A stretch of DNA of 64,000 bases from Dolomedes plantarius (lineage: Eukaryota > Arthropoda > Arachnida > Araneae > Dolomedidae). The stretch is taken from assembly GCA_907164885.2 (NCBI GenBank), contig OU015501.1:66502808-66566807 (forward strand), in the 5' to 3' direction. Positions within the stretch are counted from its first letter, which is position 1, and the number at the start of each line of letters is the position of its first letter. A program made the translations under genes and the position numbers. The notes under the pieces are model-generated. The model did no database searches. It had not been told where the DNA came from and saw only the letters and a program-made list of their open reading frames with translations. Positions 24,301-37,535 of the stretch are shown here, piece by piece.

Positions 24301-27300
24301 TGAAATATCCTGAAATTTGCAAGAAATCTTATGAAAATCAATGGACTTTTCATACATACAATTACATCCATGATCAAATTTCATGATCTAAAAACAGATT
24401 TCTTAAAACCTTCCGTTACATTTCCCCTCTTCAATCGACTAAAAGTATTTTAGTTTATGTTGTCCCCCTTAACAAGTTATGCATAAGATTTAAACTTGAA
24501 ATACAAATTTACATGAAACTCACTAACCAGTAAGTTTTATTTTTCCTCGGTAAAATTATTTTTATTTTTAATCTGTTCCAAACTAAGGAGATGCTGCAAT
24601 GTCATCTTACTAATTAAATGTTTCAAGCACTTCATTTTTAGATTGGAATTAGTTTTGAAAGAAAACTTCAAGTGTTCAATAATTTCATCTGCTTTTGGGA
24701 AATCCTAAGGGCTACACCATTATCTACTCATTTCGAGCAGTGGATTCATTCCTTTTCAGGGAGGTTTTCATTGCTCGGGGAGGAATTTTCTTTTCTAGGG
24801 GAGGTTTAGGGGAAAATTAACCCTGGAATGGTATTTTATTAAAGTGATTTGAAGGCTCCAGGGGAGAATTTCCCTTGAATCCACCTCTCTACTGGTTACG
24901 CCTCTAATTTTTAATTAATTTTTTTTTTACTTATTGGAATTGTAGTTTTTATGTCCAAGTTTAGATCCCCAATCTATTTAACTGCAGCAAGAAAAAAACT
25001 AAAAATTTTGAAAAGACAGAGTATAGAACTTAAGCCAGAAATATGAAATCCTGTTGTTAGCTCAGACATTCTACTGTGATTTAGTTGTTGGTCCTTCCTG
25101 GAACAGAGCATCAAACCGGCAAAAAGAAGTTCTGAATCTTAATTCTCAGTAAAGTCAACTGCGTTTTAAGGATTCGCTTGAAGTCAATGGAAATATATTT
25201 CTTTTGATTTCCTGTAAAGTTAAGTTGTTGGTATAGTATCAACTCGAGTTTTGGAATCATAGTTTGACTTCTACTCTAAGGTTATTGAAACATCTGACTT
25301 TTAAATACAAAACTAATGACCAATGGGATAGCATATGACAAATATTCACATGCTTTCCCACATGTGCGAAATTAATGTGGAAAAAAATTTAGCATTGTTA
25401 AATCCTTCAATATTATTTTAATTAATTATTAAGTATAATTCACAGTCCTGTGCCCCATGCCTCAAGGAGAAAGGGGAATATATATGGGGGGATCATTTAA
25501 AAAACTTCCAGACATCAGTGGGTCACTTCAAATGTTAGAATTCCCACTCGAAGCTTGAAGACCTTGAATGAAGAGCCAGTCATAGCAGACTGTCAGTATG
25601 AGCAAAGTAAATATTGATAACAGTGAGAAAGTGTGACAAGGTGATAGTTTTACAACATGCTCAAAGGCATTTCAGATCACTCACCAAGTACATAAGGCAT
25701 GAAAATAAAGAATTTGGGAAACACTTTCGATAGCACCATTAAAAAAATTATGTATAAAAAATTAATTTTCAAACATTTTAGTCTGATTAATAATGTCGAA
25801 TTTCGAAGTTTAAAAAATATTTAGATAGGTCAGGATAAAGCTTAACTAATTCTTAAAAAAATTTGCGAGTACACCAACTCTTCCGAAAATCTCCATCTGT
25901 TTTATGATCAATATAAAAACCAAATCAATAAGTTTAGCATCTAAATGTGTTAGTACAGTATTTACATTCGCTATAAATTAAATTAGTTTATGGTGATTAT
26001 AAGTCTGTCTTTATTCTTACATATCATTCTATAGATAGTTATCTATATGTTCACTCCTCATGTAGTAAAAAGGGGCGTAAGCGCTTCCAAACAACTCAAT
26101 CAACATTTAAATGATGTCAGTAATCGTCCCAAAATAGCTTATTTCTGTTATTATGTGTAGTTGTAGCAACAGATAAGCGTTCACTGAAAGTGATATAGAG
26201 CATGGAGATTCCTATTTGCTATATCTTTCACATTCTTTTCAATCCTACACCTTACATGGGGTTCGTTACATGAGGAAGCGTTAGTATATAGTACTTAAAT
26301 AAGTACATTTCTTACAGCATATTCCCATAATATCTACAATATTTCAGTAATTTAGAGACCCTGATTATGAAATATGATTTCAATGCTGATATGGCATTGC
26401 AGTGAACATTATTCAATGTATTTGTGAATGGTCCAAGGAGACAACAACACCTAATCGACCTGATAAAAATAAAAAATAAACTAATGAGGACTTCTAACTA
26501 GTTGCCAGCCTTTTATTGTTTATTATGGATATTAAGAAGCTGTGTGTTCCTGTAAATTTTAAGTGCGTTCGAATAAGTAAATAATGAAGCTCTGAAATGC
26601 TACACAATTGATAAAATTAGTCATTATACGATATCATTTCCTCAAAAAAGTATGGCATGACTTTAAAAAAATTAAAAGCATTAAGAAAAGGAATTTAGAT
26701 TAAAGTATATATATGCATAACTGTCCTGTTAGAAATAGGAATTAGGAATACTATCAAAGTGGTGAAAGCAAGTTTCTGATTTAAAAATAAATCCAACTAT
26801 ATTGCTGTTTTATATAAATAGATATCTGATAATTCTAAACATTGAAAATTTATGAAAAATAAAATTATGAAAAAGGAGTGCTATTTTCAGGTAATAGGAC
26901 TGTTAGGTTTTTTTTTTTCAAATATCCCTTGATGTCCCTGTATGTATTTTTAAAAATATTTTATAAAGCCTCCTTCCCAAAACCATCTAGAAATTTCATT
27001 TCTTTTAAAAATTAGTGACATATATATCACTAAAAACAATGCACAAACATATGATTATTACGAATGGGTATGGGTATTATACGTATGCACGAAAAAAATT
27101 AAAAACGATAATTTCTATATAATCTCTTATTACAAGTTAGATATAATATAAATATCGTAAAACACATGTTTAAGGGTTATAATATTTATTCAATCCTCTC
27201 TGTATTTGTTGGAAATTTGATTAAAAGCATTTAAAAACCCTCTTTGAGAGCCACAAAAATATATTATGTAAGGAAATGAGTCCATCTTTGCGCTTAAACT

Positions 27301-29616
27301 TCTTGTATTAAAAATCTCATTAATTCCGTGAGGTATAATTAGGTATAGAGGCATCATGTTTAAGAAAACCATTTTCTTTATTCATTCGTAATTTTTAACA
27401 TCGTAGATATTTGAATCAAGTATTTTGTCAGAACATTTTATAATCATCTTAACGATTTTTACCCCTTCTTCCTATTAATTATTATTCAGAGCTCAACATT
27501 TAGCCTTGTGGTAATTAGAATATATTTCAGCAAATTTTCTTACAGTCATAAAGAAACCAGCTTTCTAAATCAATAAAATAAATAATCGGGTGCATCTTGA
27601 ACAAAAGAAAAAAACAGTTTTATTGAATAAATATCTCTTCTCTTTAACGAAATTTCATCATTATCATAATGACTAAAATACGCTTTGAAAATACGTAAAA
27701 GGAGCAGTAACTCTACACTCGTCTAAAACGTCTGTTATTTCCCATATTTTCATCTGTGAAGTAATTACCTTAAGAACTTCATTATTTCTGTAGCACACAT
27801 TTACGTCAATACTTCCAAGATTAATTAAGAATAAATTGAACAATTTAGAAAAGCATAACATAAAGTAAAGGAAAGCATTTAGTAAAGAAAAAATCCTTAA
27901 TATAAAATTCAGAAATTACGATACTCCAAACTTGTTAACGTATAGGTGCTTTAATTTATTCTAAAAATGCAGGTTTAGGCAAGCGTTAAAATGGAAACGA
28001 ACCCAGGCTTTGAGTGCACTATGACGCTAATATGACAGATTATGGATAGAACAAAGAAACTTGATTGACAATGTCTAAGATATACGTTGATTGCGAAAAT
28101 CTCATTTTCGAAGAAAACTTTTGCTTTAAAATTTATAACCACATTTAATATTTATTATGATACAAGCTGAAAGCACCTCAGAGGGTGGTGAATAAAAGAG
28201 AAAAAAAAGATTTTTTGAAGAAAGGAAATACATGTAGGAATAAAAGAAAATTTAAAATTGTGACAACTTAATATGCAAATCTCATTTCTCAAAAATTGAT
28301 GCCTTAAATTTTAAAAAGATTCAAATACTTTAAATTTGACTTGTTTATAGTATTTGGAAATTGATGAGTTTTGAAAATCAAAACATAATTTATTCATTTA
28401 TTTTTTGCTCAATTTAGTAAATTTAGTTATGGTACTTTAAGCAAAAATTTCTCATTTACAGTTTTAATGAATGTCATTTCTTTTTAAACACGTGAAATAT
28501 CTAATTAATAGTCAGACATTGTACCACAAATATTAAGAGCTTTATTGAAATTTTATTTAAGTTACCAATTTGCATATTATAAAAGAAGTAACATAAAGTA
28601 TTAATGAACATTAATCTTTACTTTCTTTTAAATCATTTCATAATACATATTTAAACAGTTCATTCACTCCATTTTAAATTCAAAATTAATTTAAATTTCC
28701 TTAAGTATATTGAGTATTTTTAAAATCTTTGAATGTCTTGTGGTAGTTCTCAACTGAAGTAAAATGAAAGTATTTAAATATTAATACATAACTTTATAAA
28801 CAAACACGAAATATTGGCATTAAATGATTGCCTCTGTAGTATACCTTAGTCTGCATTCTTTTACTTATCTGTACTTAAAAGGTCATAAAAGCAAAGTCTT
28901 TAAAATACGTACGAGACATTATATGCACTACTTTCTTTTCTAATAGCAAAATGTGTTTGTAGCAAAACCCTGTGTAAGAATTATATAAAAAATATTTAAT
29001 TTTGTAGTCAAATACTTTAAACTATGTACGGTAGATTTTTAAATAGTCTTAAATATGATATTTAATGCTTGCTAAATCCTCATAACTTTATAGTTATTAA
29101 TGTTTATGAACAAAATTGTGTTCGCTCAAAATGAAGGTTAATTTTCATGCAAAGGATGAAAACATATCTAACATTCTTAATATATAGACATGTTTTCCCT
29201 TTCTGTAGTTTACTTTCTCTTTGTTCAATCTGAAACAAATCTAATCATGTCTGAAATTGCACAGAATAACTAAATCGAAGAGTTAAGAAATATAATTATA
29301 TTCTTTTAACTGAGTAAAAAAAGGAAAGTGTATTTTCTTTGCAATCAATATAAACTGAAATAATATTATGCATCAAAAATTTCAAGAATTGATATTCATT
29401 TAATCCTACTAATGAATTTAACTTCGAACATGTTCATTCTAAACACCAATAAATAATTCATAAACAATTATTTAAAAATGCCATATGAGATATTGACTTG
29501 CGAATCTTTTATTATTGCTTATACTTTTCTTCCCAAGTTTTCAGCATTATTTCCATCAGTATTTAAACATTTATAGGTATGCCGTATCAGTGTTTCGATA
29601 CTTACAGTATAGAGGT

Positions 29617-29875
29617 GTTTGGTCCACTATCTCAGAGTAAATCTTTCTACCACTATATCTTTGGCCTAATTAACAAATCACGTAACTTCCAAAAATACGA
29701 TTTTGGGATTTTCATGCTATTTACAATGGTTTTAATAAATCCAATGTAAGAACATGAAAATCCCAAAACCTTATTTTTGGGAGTTACGTGGTATTTTAAG
29801 TAGGCCAACGATATGTTGTTCACGTTCAACCTTCTAGCCCTTTTCTTTACTCTATCAGTGATCAGGGGACCAAAC
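29617..29875. mobile_element. foldback (MITE-like) element
   Basis: Starts GTTTGGTCC and ends GGGGACCAAAC. The inner arms are strongly complementary: TTGGCCTA, CACGTAACT(T/C)CCAAAAATA and TTTTGGGATTTTCATG on the left return inverted on the right. The centre is about 40 bp. No coding capacity. Confidence 0.7.
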
Positions 29876-30594
29876 AGATGAAAATTCCCCCGCTGCTAAA
29901 TCGAAACCATAAGGCAAAACTTCACGAATTTTCTAGCCTCGTTTTTCACTCGTATGTGGATTTAATGCTTTCGTTTGAGTCTGGTGCTGTTGGAATAAAG
30001 CAGTACCCGTCTAGTCAGTAAGCCTGTATGTTGTTCTGCCCCACGAAACATCGACAGTATTTCACAGAACATCGTATCGCAGCTGCTGCCCTGTTTATTG
30101 ATTCTCGTCTTAATCTCAAACATCGCCCCCAATTTCGCCAATTTCCTAATGTTGTAATCTCGACAAAAATATTGTATTATTCATAACAATATTTGAGTAT
30201 CTTTGTAGAAATTTATCGACCCTGATTTACACTGCTTGCAGGACAAACATATCTCACCGCAAAGTGGAAACATTTGCTCGGGAAAATTCTTTGCAAGTCA
30301 TTTTCATTTACCTGAAGACATTTTACAACATTCCTTTGGTTCTTTGGTTGTAACTCTACGCGTATTCTCAATTTTGAAGTTATCTGGCCATGCACATAGG
30401 ACACCTAGCATCTACCAAACAACACTATCAAAATGTTTTTTCGCACTATAGGAGTTGGTAATTTAGATTATACTATTCTATGACATATTAATTGAATTGT
30501 CATCGTCATAAAAAAATTAGTTTCAAAGTATTATCTAATGAGATCTTAGAAAGTCAGATACTCTCATATTTATTTCTCTTTCTTTGCCCCCTAG

Positions 30595-30736
30595 CAGGGT
30601 GTCCGTTTCGATCCTGACCTGCCGCAGACGATCCGACTGGAATTCGCCAAGAGCAATACGAAAGTCAGCAAGCCAAAGCAACCCTCGCCTCCAGCCGCTC
30701 CCACTCATCCAGGACTTCTGCATCCTATCACGGGAC
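30595..30736 (+). CDS. cpo: couch potato/RBPMS-family RNA-binding protein, RRM C-terminal exon
   Basis: The exon encodes (Q)[19 protein letters not shown], then NTKVSKPKQ and a proline-rich stretch ending LLHPITG. The first part is the beta-4 strand and end of the RRM characteristic of couch potato/RBPMS; the rest starts the low-complexity tail. The acceptor is a tandem ccccctagcag. Using the first AG (exon from 30595) adds a glutamine and gives LQQGVRF; using the second (from 30598) gives LQGVRF. The donor is GAC|gtaagt. From 30598 the exon is 139 nt, that is 46 codons plus one base, so the next exon must supply two bases, and the exon at 52330 does. GC content is clearly above the flanking intron. 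A TTAA-flanked insertion begins about 45 bp after the donor. Confidence 0.92.
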
Positions 30737-30781
30737 GTAAGTGACTCTAAACTTTGCTAGCAAAAACACGTTGATACTTAA

Positions 30782-31504
30782 GGGGGGGAGTACACCTTAA
30801 AACCTTCAAAACACTCAATTTTTTATTATGAATTAATTTTGAAGAATGGAATATATGGAATCTTTTGAGAAAAAAATGAAGTCGATACTACAATTAAAAC
30901 CACTTTTATGGCCAAATATATATAAAACTAATAGTAAAGGAATTCATAGAAACCTTAAACTTTAAATGTCTTTTTCTAAAAGCTGTTATTCTCAAACTTG
31001 TGCGCACTATTTCTTCAAAAGTAATTGTCACAAATTTCTGAAATTTTGTATACATGTATACCTTGTATCTTTACACAATTTCTACCTGAATTTAAGTAAG
31101 TACACATTACAAATATTTTTACAGAATTTTTTTAATTTGATATTTTTTGTGCATTACAATACATTTGCCTGAAAAAATATTTGTAATTATTTTAGATGTA
31201 CATTAAAGTATAGCCTATGGATAGAATATACACATATAATTTAATATATATCTCTTATAGTTTAAAAAAAATCTGCACGTAATGCATTGACCTAAGATTC
31301 ATTTTTCATAAAACATTAATTTTTTTTACATTAAATAATTTCTAATAATCTCCCAAAATTCTGCTTTTGTTTTCTAATAGATAAAGCTTTGTATAATTCA
31401 ACCTAAAAATTGGGTTAAATGAATTGCAAATTAACTGTTTGAAAACACATTAAGCTTGGTAGTAAAACCAGTGTATTTTGCGAATGCAAAGGTGTACTCC
31501 CCCC
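30782..31504. mobile_element. TTAA-flanked non-autonomous element (piggyBac- or Kolobok-like)
   Basis: Ends GGGGGGGAGTACACCTT and, inverted, GGGGGGAGTACACCTTT, each directly bordered by TTAA (30778-30781 and 31505-31508). A TTAA target duplication is characteristic of piggyBac and Kolobok elements. The interior of about 720 bp has no transposase. It lies 45 bp after the 30736 donor. Confidence 0.75.
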
Positions 31505-31801
31505 TTAATGATACACTAGTTGGTATCCGTCAAAACATGACGGCCGGATAGTAAATAATGCCCAAATACACAAATTATACTCAACACATCATTGCCAAAT
31601 GTTGAAAATCATAATATTAAGAATAGAGAAATACCATTCAACCCAAATAAAAATTACCATTCAACCCAATAAAAAAGAAATATGGTTACTCAAAAGCTCG
31701 AAATAAATAGTTGCCGTCATGTTTAATTCTATATTTCACAAACATAATCAAAAATAAAAATGGCTGAGCGAGAGCTAGAAAGATTCCACGGAAAAGCAAA
31801 T

Positions 31802-31963
31802 TAACTTGTTTATGCGGCCTCGTACTTAGTAAGTATCTAAAGCCAGATTAAAAAATGTCATTGAGCATGCGCAGAAACAAAATAATTTGTTTATGCGGCC
31901 TCGTTCTTAGTGAGTATCAAAAGCCAGATTTAAACATGTCACTGAGCATACGCAGAAAGCAAT
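31802..31963. repeat. 81-bp tandem duplication
   Basis: Two adjacent 81-bp units (31802-31882 and 31883-31963), each with TTGTTTATGCGGCCTCGT, AAAGCCAGATT and GAGCAT(G/A)CGCAGAAA. About 10-15% diverged by eye. Confidence 0.85.
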
Positions 31964-33616
31964 CTTTAATTGTAAATTATCGCTAATTAATAGAAATTGC
32001 GGTTGCAAAAACCAAATTTGATACATCTATAGATTAATTTTTTTTCATTTAAGACCAAAATGAAGTTAATTGATGGAGTACTTTTCTCCCATGGACTGCC
32101 CAAAGAATCATCTTAGCAACTTAAATATATAGATTTAAGTATACTGGTCCTTAATAAATACTTACTAAATACCTTCAAAGTATGGTGGGGACAAAGCAGT
32201 TTTTCATTCAACGCCTTAACACATTGCCTTGCATACATACTTCCATAACACTTCAATAGTTTTAAGGGTAATGTCCCTCCAAAATAACTCTCATACAAAA
32301 TACAACTTTTTGTTACTGAATAGATAAAAATTACACTATTATGAAGTATAGCTTCTTAAATATGTGCTTTCTCTCATTGTTTTAGGCTTATGTTCACATA
32401 AAGTATTAAAAAATGACAAATATTGATGTAATAAAAAATAATTTTAAAGTTATTAAATCAAGGAAAAATCCATATCTAATCATAATTATACGTCTTGCAC
32501 TAATGAACACTTTTTTCTTATGGTGTAAGTATTATATTCATCTATCTCTGTTTTATAAAACGAAAATGCTGACACTTTATGGAGTCATGGGCATGTTATA
32601 TCTTTCCACAGTAAAAATGCTGAAAGCACGATCTTGATGCCAGGGTATAATTCTACTTGGAAATACTTTGATACTCATTTTCCAAGCATTAAAACTTTTT
32701 CTTACTTCTTTTTATGTTTTCACGCACCTACCTCCGATATAAAGACAATCAAGTTTCAACTATTTAAACACAAAAGAAGTTATTATTATCAAAATATATA
32801 GCATTGAACATTCAAATAACTGATTCCTAATATTAAAATATGGGTACAAATAAATTATTTTATAAAATCATCCAATTACAATAATTTGCATTCATCTAAA
32901 TTTATGCATCTCATATGATTCTGAATAGAGCGTGTAAGTGACTTTTAACTCCCGCATAAACAAACACAAAAAGCGAAAGATATCAGCATGGTTATCCATC
33001 TTCACTATCTACAGAATATACGATTTTGATTTGTGGTTCCTCTGTAGGTCTTCAGTTGATTAATGGATAACAAAATCTCCTCTAGCAAGAGCACGAATGT
33101 TATAAAGGTTTATAATGTGTAAATAAAAACTGCCCATGTTGATAGGGTTTCGCTTTTGACGTCACGAATACTTGTTACCGATATTATTCTTATGGTTTCA
33201 TGCTTCTTAGAGAGAGATAGACAGCGAAAATTAATTACATCATACCATGCATCCTCAATATATCACAATTAATAGGCTAAATTCCTATACTCAAATTTTT
33301 TATATTGTTATGGTCGTAAGGATAAAATGGGAATAATGAGATTGTTTTACTTTATGAAAATAAAACCATTAAAATAAATTAAATTTTTACTATAATTAGG
33401 TATGTAAATTTAAAATCGCATAACCTTTTTTACAAGGAAACAACTTAACACTCAGTTGAAACGTATAACAGCCAGTGAAGTTTAAAACAATTAAAATGGC
33501 ATATGTCATTCCAAATAAATCTTTAAACTTTACCTAATAGAGAGCAACACATTATTGGAGAAATTAAAAGAAGGGAAAAAGTATACACATTCATGGTTGT
33601 TTATATTTAACAAGTT

Positions 33617-33656
<40 letters not shown>

Positions 33657-33658
<2 letters not shown>

Positions 33659-33907
33659 GTGGCTTGATACAAGAAGTTGCTAAGTCAGTTTTTTCCAGGA
33701 TGACTTTGTTTAATTATGTCTCTTTAAAAATATATTATTTTCAATGTAAGAAATACCCAAGTATCTACAATGGTTTAGAAAACACTTTTAAAGCATTGGG
33801 CAGACTTGGGAACTTCTTACGTTGAAAATAGCATTTTTTTAAAGAGACATACGCAAAATATTCATCTAGGAAAATCTGAGTTAGGGACTTCTTGTACCAA
33901 GCCACAG
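33657..33907. mobile_element. foldback MITE in a TA array
   Basis: 251 bp with arms starting CTGTGGCTTGATACAAGAAG on the left and, inverted on the right, CTGTGGCTTGGTACAAGAAG. Complementarity extends about 105 bp inward (TATGTCTCTTTAAAAA, CCCAAGT) around a short loop. Flanked by (TA)n on both sides. No coding capacity. Confidence 0.85.
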
Positions 33908-34361
33908 ATATATATATATATATATATAAGAAAAATAATAAAATAAAGTTTAATGACAATATCTCTTTAGTACGACATCATTATTAAACGAATAATTGTT
34001 TCTGAAAGCTGTGATATTTAAGGTAAACGCATCTGATCAAAACACAATGCTTCGAAACGCGGAATAGAAAAAAATCTAGAGGAATAATTAAATCAAACTT
34101 TTTATACCCAGTCCACCAAATCACTGAATTTCCCACACACATATGTGTGTATATGGGAAGTGTAGGTGATATTTCAATAGTTCTTTATAAAACTCTTAAA
34201 GATAATATGGTATACTTTATGATCACTTCGTAAGGCTATCCTTATAAATCTTAAAATATAAATATTGTCTGCGACTGTAAAATATAAAAATAATTAATAT
34301 TTATTTACATCACCACATCTATCGTACTTGAACAAAGATATCGAAGATATTCTCGAAGTCC

Positions 34362-34374
34362 CCCCCCCCCCCCG
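34362..34374. repeat. poly(C) tract
   Basis: A run of C of about 14 bases followed by GGGTAAAAG. The exact length may be an assembly artefact. Confidence 0.8.
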
Positions 34375-34749
34375 GGTAAAAGAGTAATTCAGAGATTGAC
34401 CTTCCACATCAATACATCCATATTAAAATCACTCTCAAATATCAGACACAAAAAACGTACGAAGCATACATTGGAAGTTATCGGGAGGCTAATTTTGATG
34501 AATTTGCAGCTTTTTAAGCGTAATTCATGAGAATAATTTCTGATTTATTGGTCTGATTTTCTTTTCACCATACTATACTCTATTTATATTGACCTTTTTT
34601 ACTTAGAACACAAATGAAAATTCTCGAATTTTTTTATATTTTCAATATTAATAGGTAATTCAGTAGCTCAGTTACTTATAGCAAACTGTTTCTTTAGTAA
34701 ACAATTGAGATCAAATCACTTTGTTGCAGTGAAATATTATATATTCCCC

Positions 34750-35175
34750 TTTCATTAACATATTTATATCCTCAATCAACTTTGCTTACACGTAGCTTTG
34801 CAGCATTTAATTCGGAAACATCTGTTTATGTTATCAGGTTAATTATTACGAGTTTTAGTGATACATTTTTATAACTAAAAACATTTTAACCATTTTCTTG
34901 ATAGCATTTCATTAACATATCTTGTATCCTTAATATTCTTTGCTTGGTTTTGTAGCAATTTTAAACCATCTTAACAATTTTAAAATTTTACCATATTTTT
35001 GATACCGTTTCATTAACGTTTTCTTTCCTTCAATTTTTTTTCCAAGTAAAATCTTTTTAACATGTTTCGCATCTTCAATAAACTTTGCATAGTTTTGTAA
35101 CATTTTATTTGGAAACATCTGTTCATTTTATCGAAATAATAATTTCAAATTTTAGTAATACATTTTTATAATTTA
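34750..35175. repeat. diverged direct repeats
   Basis: About 34755-34880 and 35060-35172 share CAACTTTGC/AAACTTTGC, GGAAACATCTGTT(T/C)AT and TTTTAGT(G/A)ATACATTTTTATAA in order, with a partial copy between (34905-34990). AT-rich and without coding content. Confidence 0.6.
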
Positions 35176-36999
35176 TAACCTCCTTCACAGTTTTCTAACG
35201 TTTTACTATTTTTCTAAGCACCAATTTCCATGGAGCCAAAATTAATATTTGAAGCATTATTTTGCAAACAGACAGCACTACATGGGCATAGCGCGTAAAC
35301 AGATTTACAGGCAGAAGAAAATTTCACTCCAAATCGCGTGATTTAAGAACATATGCAGTTTCTGAAGAAGTCTAGGTAATATTTTTTCTTAAGTACGGGG
35401 GCATTCTTTTAATTCCGAATCAGCTTTAAAGCCAAGAAAATTGTAAATTAAAGTAAAAAACTTTTTTCCCTATTACAGTACTGCCGCATTGTTCCCAGTA
35501 GTATAAAGAACTCAAGTCATTGTACAGGATTTATAGGGCTAGGAATACATTTCGTAAAAGAAATTTAGATAAACTTAATTCATCACCACACCTAAATCAT
35601 ATTACACCGGAATTCAGAATTATTTTCCTTCTTCAGCATTAATGCATAACATTTTCTCCATTTTCAGAGCTTTAAAAGGATATTTTGAAAACCTACAAAG
35701 TTTTTCTTTAGTCTAAAATGTCATAAGTGATGTTAAATGGTTGAAGTTAAAAGTTAAATTCTTTAAAAAATACCTGAATTTACTTAGACCTTAATCCTTT
35801 CTGGAAGGAACATAGACTAGTCAATGATACTAGTCTGTGAATTCCACATGAGATGAAACGGGATTTTTTATTCATTTTAAAAGAACTTTTAATAAATGAA
35901 ATAAAATAAAACTGCTGTTTTCATCTTCTATTTTATCTCAAAATACATGTTATAATTTTTTTTCTTTATGAGCAGTATTTTAATTCAACGAATTAATATT
36001 TTTCATAGCTAATCTTAAAAAATTCACTGTAAACATACATTTACTTAAGCTTAAAAACTTATGTAATAAAGGAAGATGTTGAGAAAAAATTGTAAAACAA
36101 CTATTTTTCTTAAAATGAAACATTAGTTGTTAAGTAACTTTATATCGTATTAGCGAAAGTGATTTTTAAACTAACGAGACAAAACTGATAAAGTAATATT
36201 ACACACGAAACTAGATTTACTAAAATTTCTTTTTTTCATTTCTTAAAAGAGCATGTGAAACGAAAAGATACAGTTAAAAATATATTACACAAAAAAACTT
36301 GATAAAGATGCTTCGCGAAATATCACGCATAATAATTTGTAAATACTCGCCATCTAAATACGTTTCTAAACTGCAAAATTATAAACGCAATTTCCCTCAA
36401 TGTAGGATTCTGATAATAAGCATTTTGCCTTTAATATATTTCCTTTTTGTTTGCATTGAAGAATTGCATTCACAACACTTTCTGAGACTGTAATCCCTGT
36501 TAAATTCTATTGAATGCTTTAGTATATCTTTATATGCTTTTTAGAAAATAAATCTCCTTAATACAGAATTTTTTCTTCTTAACACGTAAATTAGCTTGCA
36601 TGTAAATGTCTCTCAGTGACAAGTTTCTAAAGAAAAAGTTTATTAAATGGTAGTTTTTTATATGGAAATTATACCGTATTTATCTTGTTACTAATATAAA
36701 TCTAAGCGTGTGTTTGTGTGTGTGCCTAATTACAGTAAATATACCTGGCTTGTCCATATTATTTTCTAAACCTAATTTGACGGTTAGCCCTCGTAAGGCA
36801 AAAGATGACCTTAGTTCTCCAATACCAAACAAAAACAAAACAATGTTACACTGTGCTTGATTTTCGGATGAAGTCGTGGTTAAAGAAAACATAACCATCT
36901 GTCTTTGCACATTTAAGAAAATGATAACGAAAGCTCGGAAAAAATACAAGCAATCTGTAAACGCAAATCCCATTTATTAGTCAAGGGAAGTGAGAGATT

Positions 37000-37535
37000 A
37001 ATATTTGATTGCGACACAAAATGAAGAAGGAAATATGCCCGAACACCTTTGCGAAGCAGTTATAACTGCCCCCTTCCCAGCATCTCGGAAGAAGGGGGGC
37101 AGTTTATAGTATAAAAGAGAAGCAGTGATAAATATTTCATGCCCCCCACGCTTGGATATTGCGACTCTAAACTCCAGGTACACGTAGCGTTGTGTACGAA
37201 GGGGGGATGCTAGGTAATTACATGAGAGCGGATTTCCCCCTCCCCTTTAGACGCGCTTTCCCCCATGAATTGTTAAAGAGATCTCTGTACTGTTCTCTAG
37301 TATCTAGGCTCGGGACTCAGTGGGTATTCTCGCGAGGGCAGTCAGGAGCGGGCGGGAGGTGTTTAAATAGGTGCTCTGCAACCCAGCAGTCAGGTAAAAT
37401 AGTCACGCTTGCAGTTTTGTTGAACAGCCAGACGGCTATTGGAGGTCAAGTATATTTTAAGGTTACAAAAACATATTTCCTCCGCAGATTTCGCGTCAAC
37501 AAAGGGACGGAGAATTTCGTTAAAGGTACCTAAGG
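37000..37535 (+). promoter_or_regulatory. GC-rich promoter-like island, candidate internal first exon
   Basis: A 500-bp island of balanced composition in AT-rich intron. It contains TATAAAAG at 37110, TTTAAATAGG near 37362, arthropod-initiator-like TCAGT at about 37316 and TCAGG further on, and possible donors CAG|gtaaaa at 37393 and AAAG|gtacct near 37525. An open frame spans 37192-37533 but has no recognisable domain. A short hairpin (arms AACTGCCCCC / GGGGGCAGTT) lies at about 37066-37105. It may be an alternative promoter of the host gene or a separate non-coding transcript. Inference only. Confidence 0.35.

Larger units (their letters stand above)
21188..30597 (+). other. 9.4-kb intron of the couch potato-like gene
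   Basis: Bounded by CAG|gtaaat and the tandem acceptor tagcag. Contents: a short mobile insertion at 21240-21324, a foldback element at 29617-29875, and otherwise AT-rich sequence. I see no coding exon in 21330-29600. A G-rich stretch at about 24740-24900 and a mixed-composition stretch at 29880-30450 are less AT-rich than their surroundings but have no recognisable content. Confidence 0.8.

Noticed and set aside
30213..30451. Overlapping open frames on both strands upstream of the second exon
   Set aside because: No known domain. They cover a moderately GC-rich intron stretch and have no convincing splice signals.
37192..37533. 113-codon + strand protein gene in the GC-rich island
   Set aside because: No domain, no conserved motif and a likely donor inside it; treated as a promoter-like island instead.
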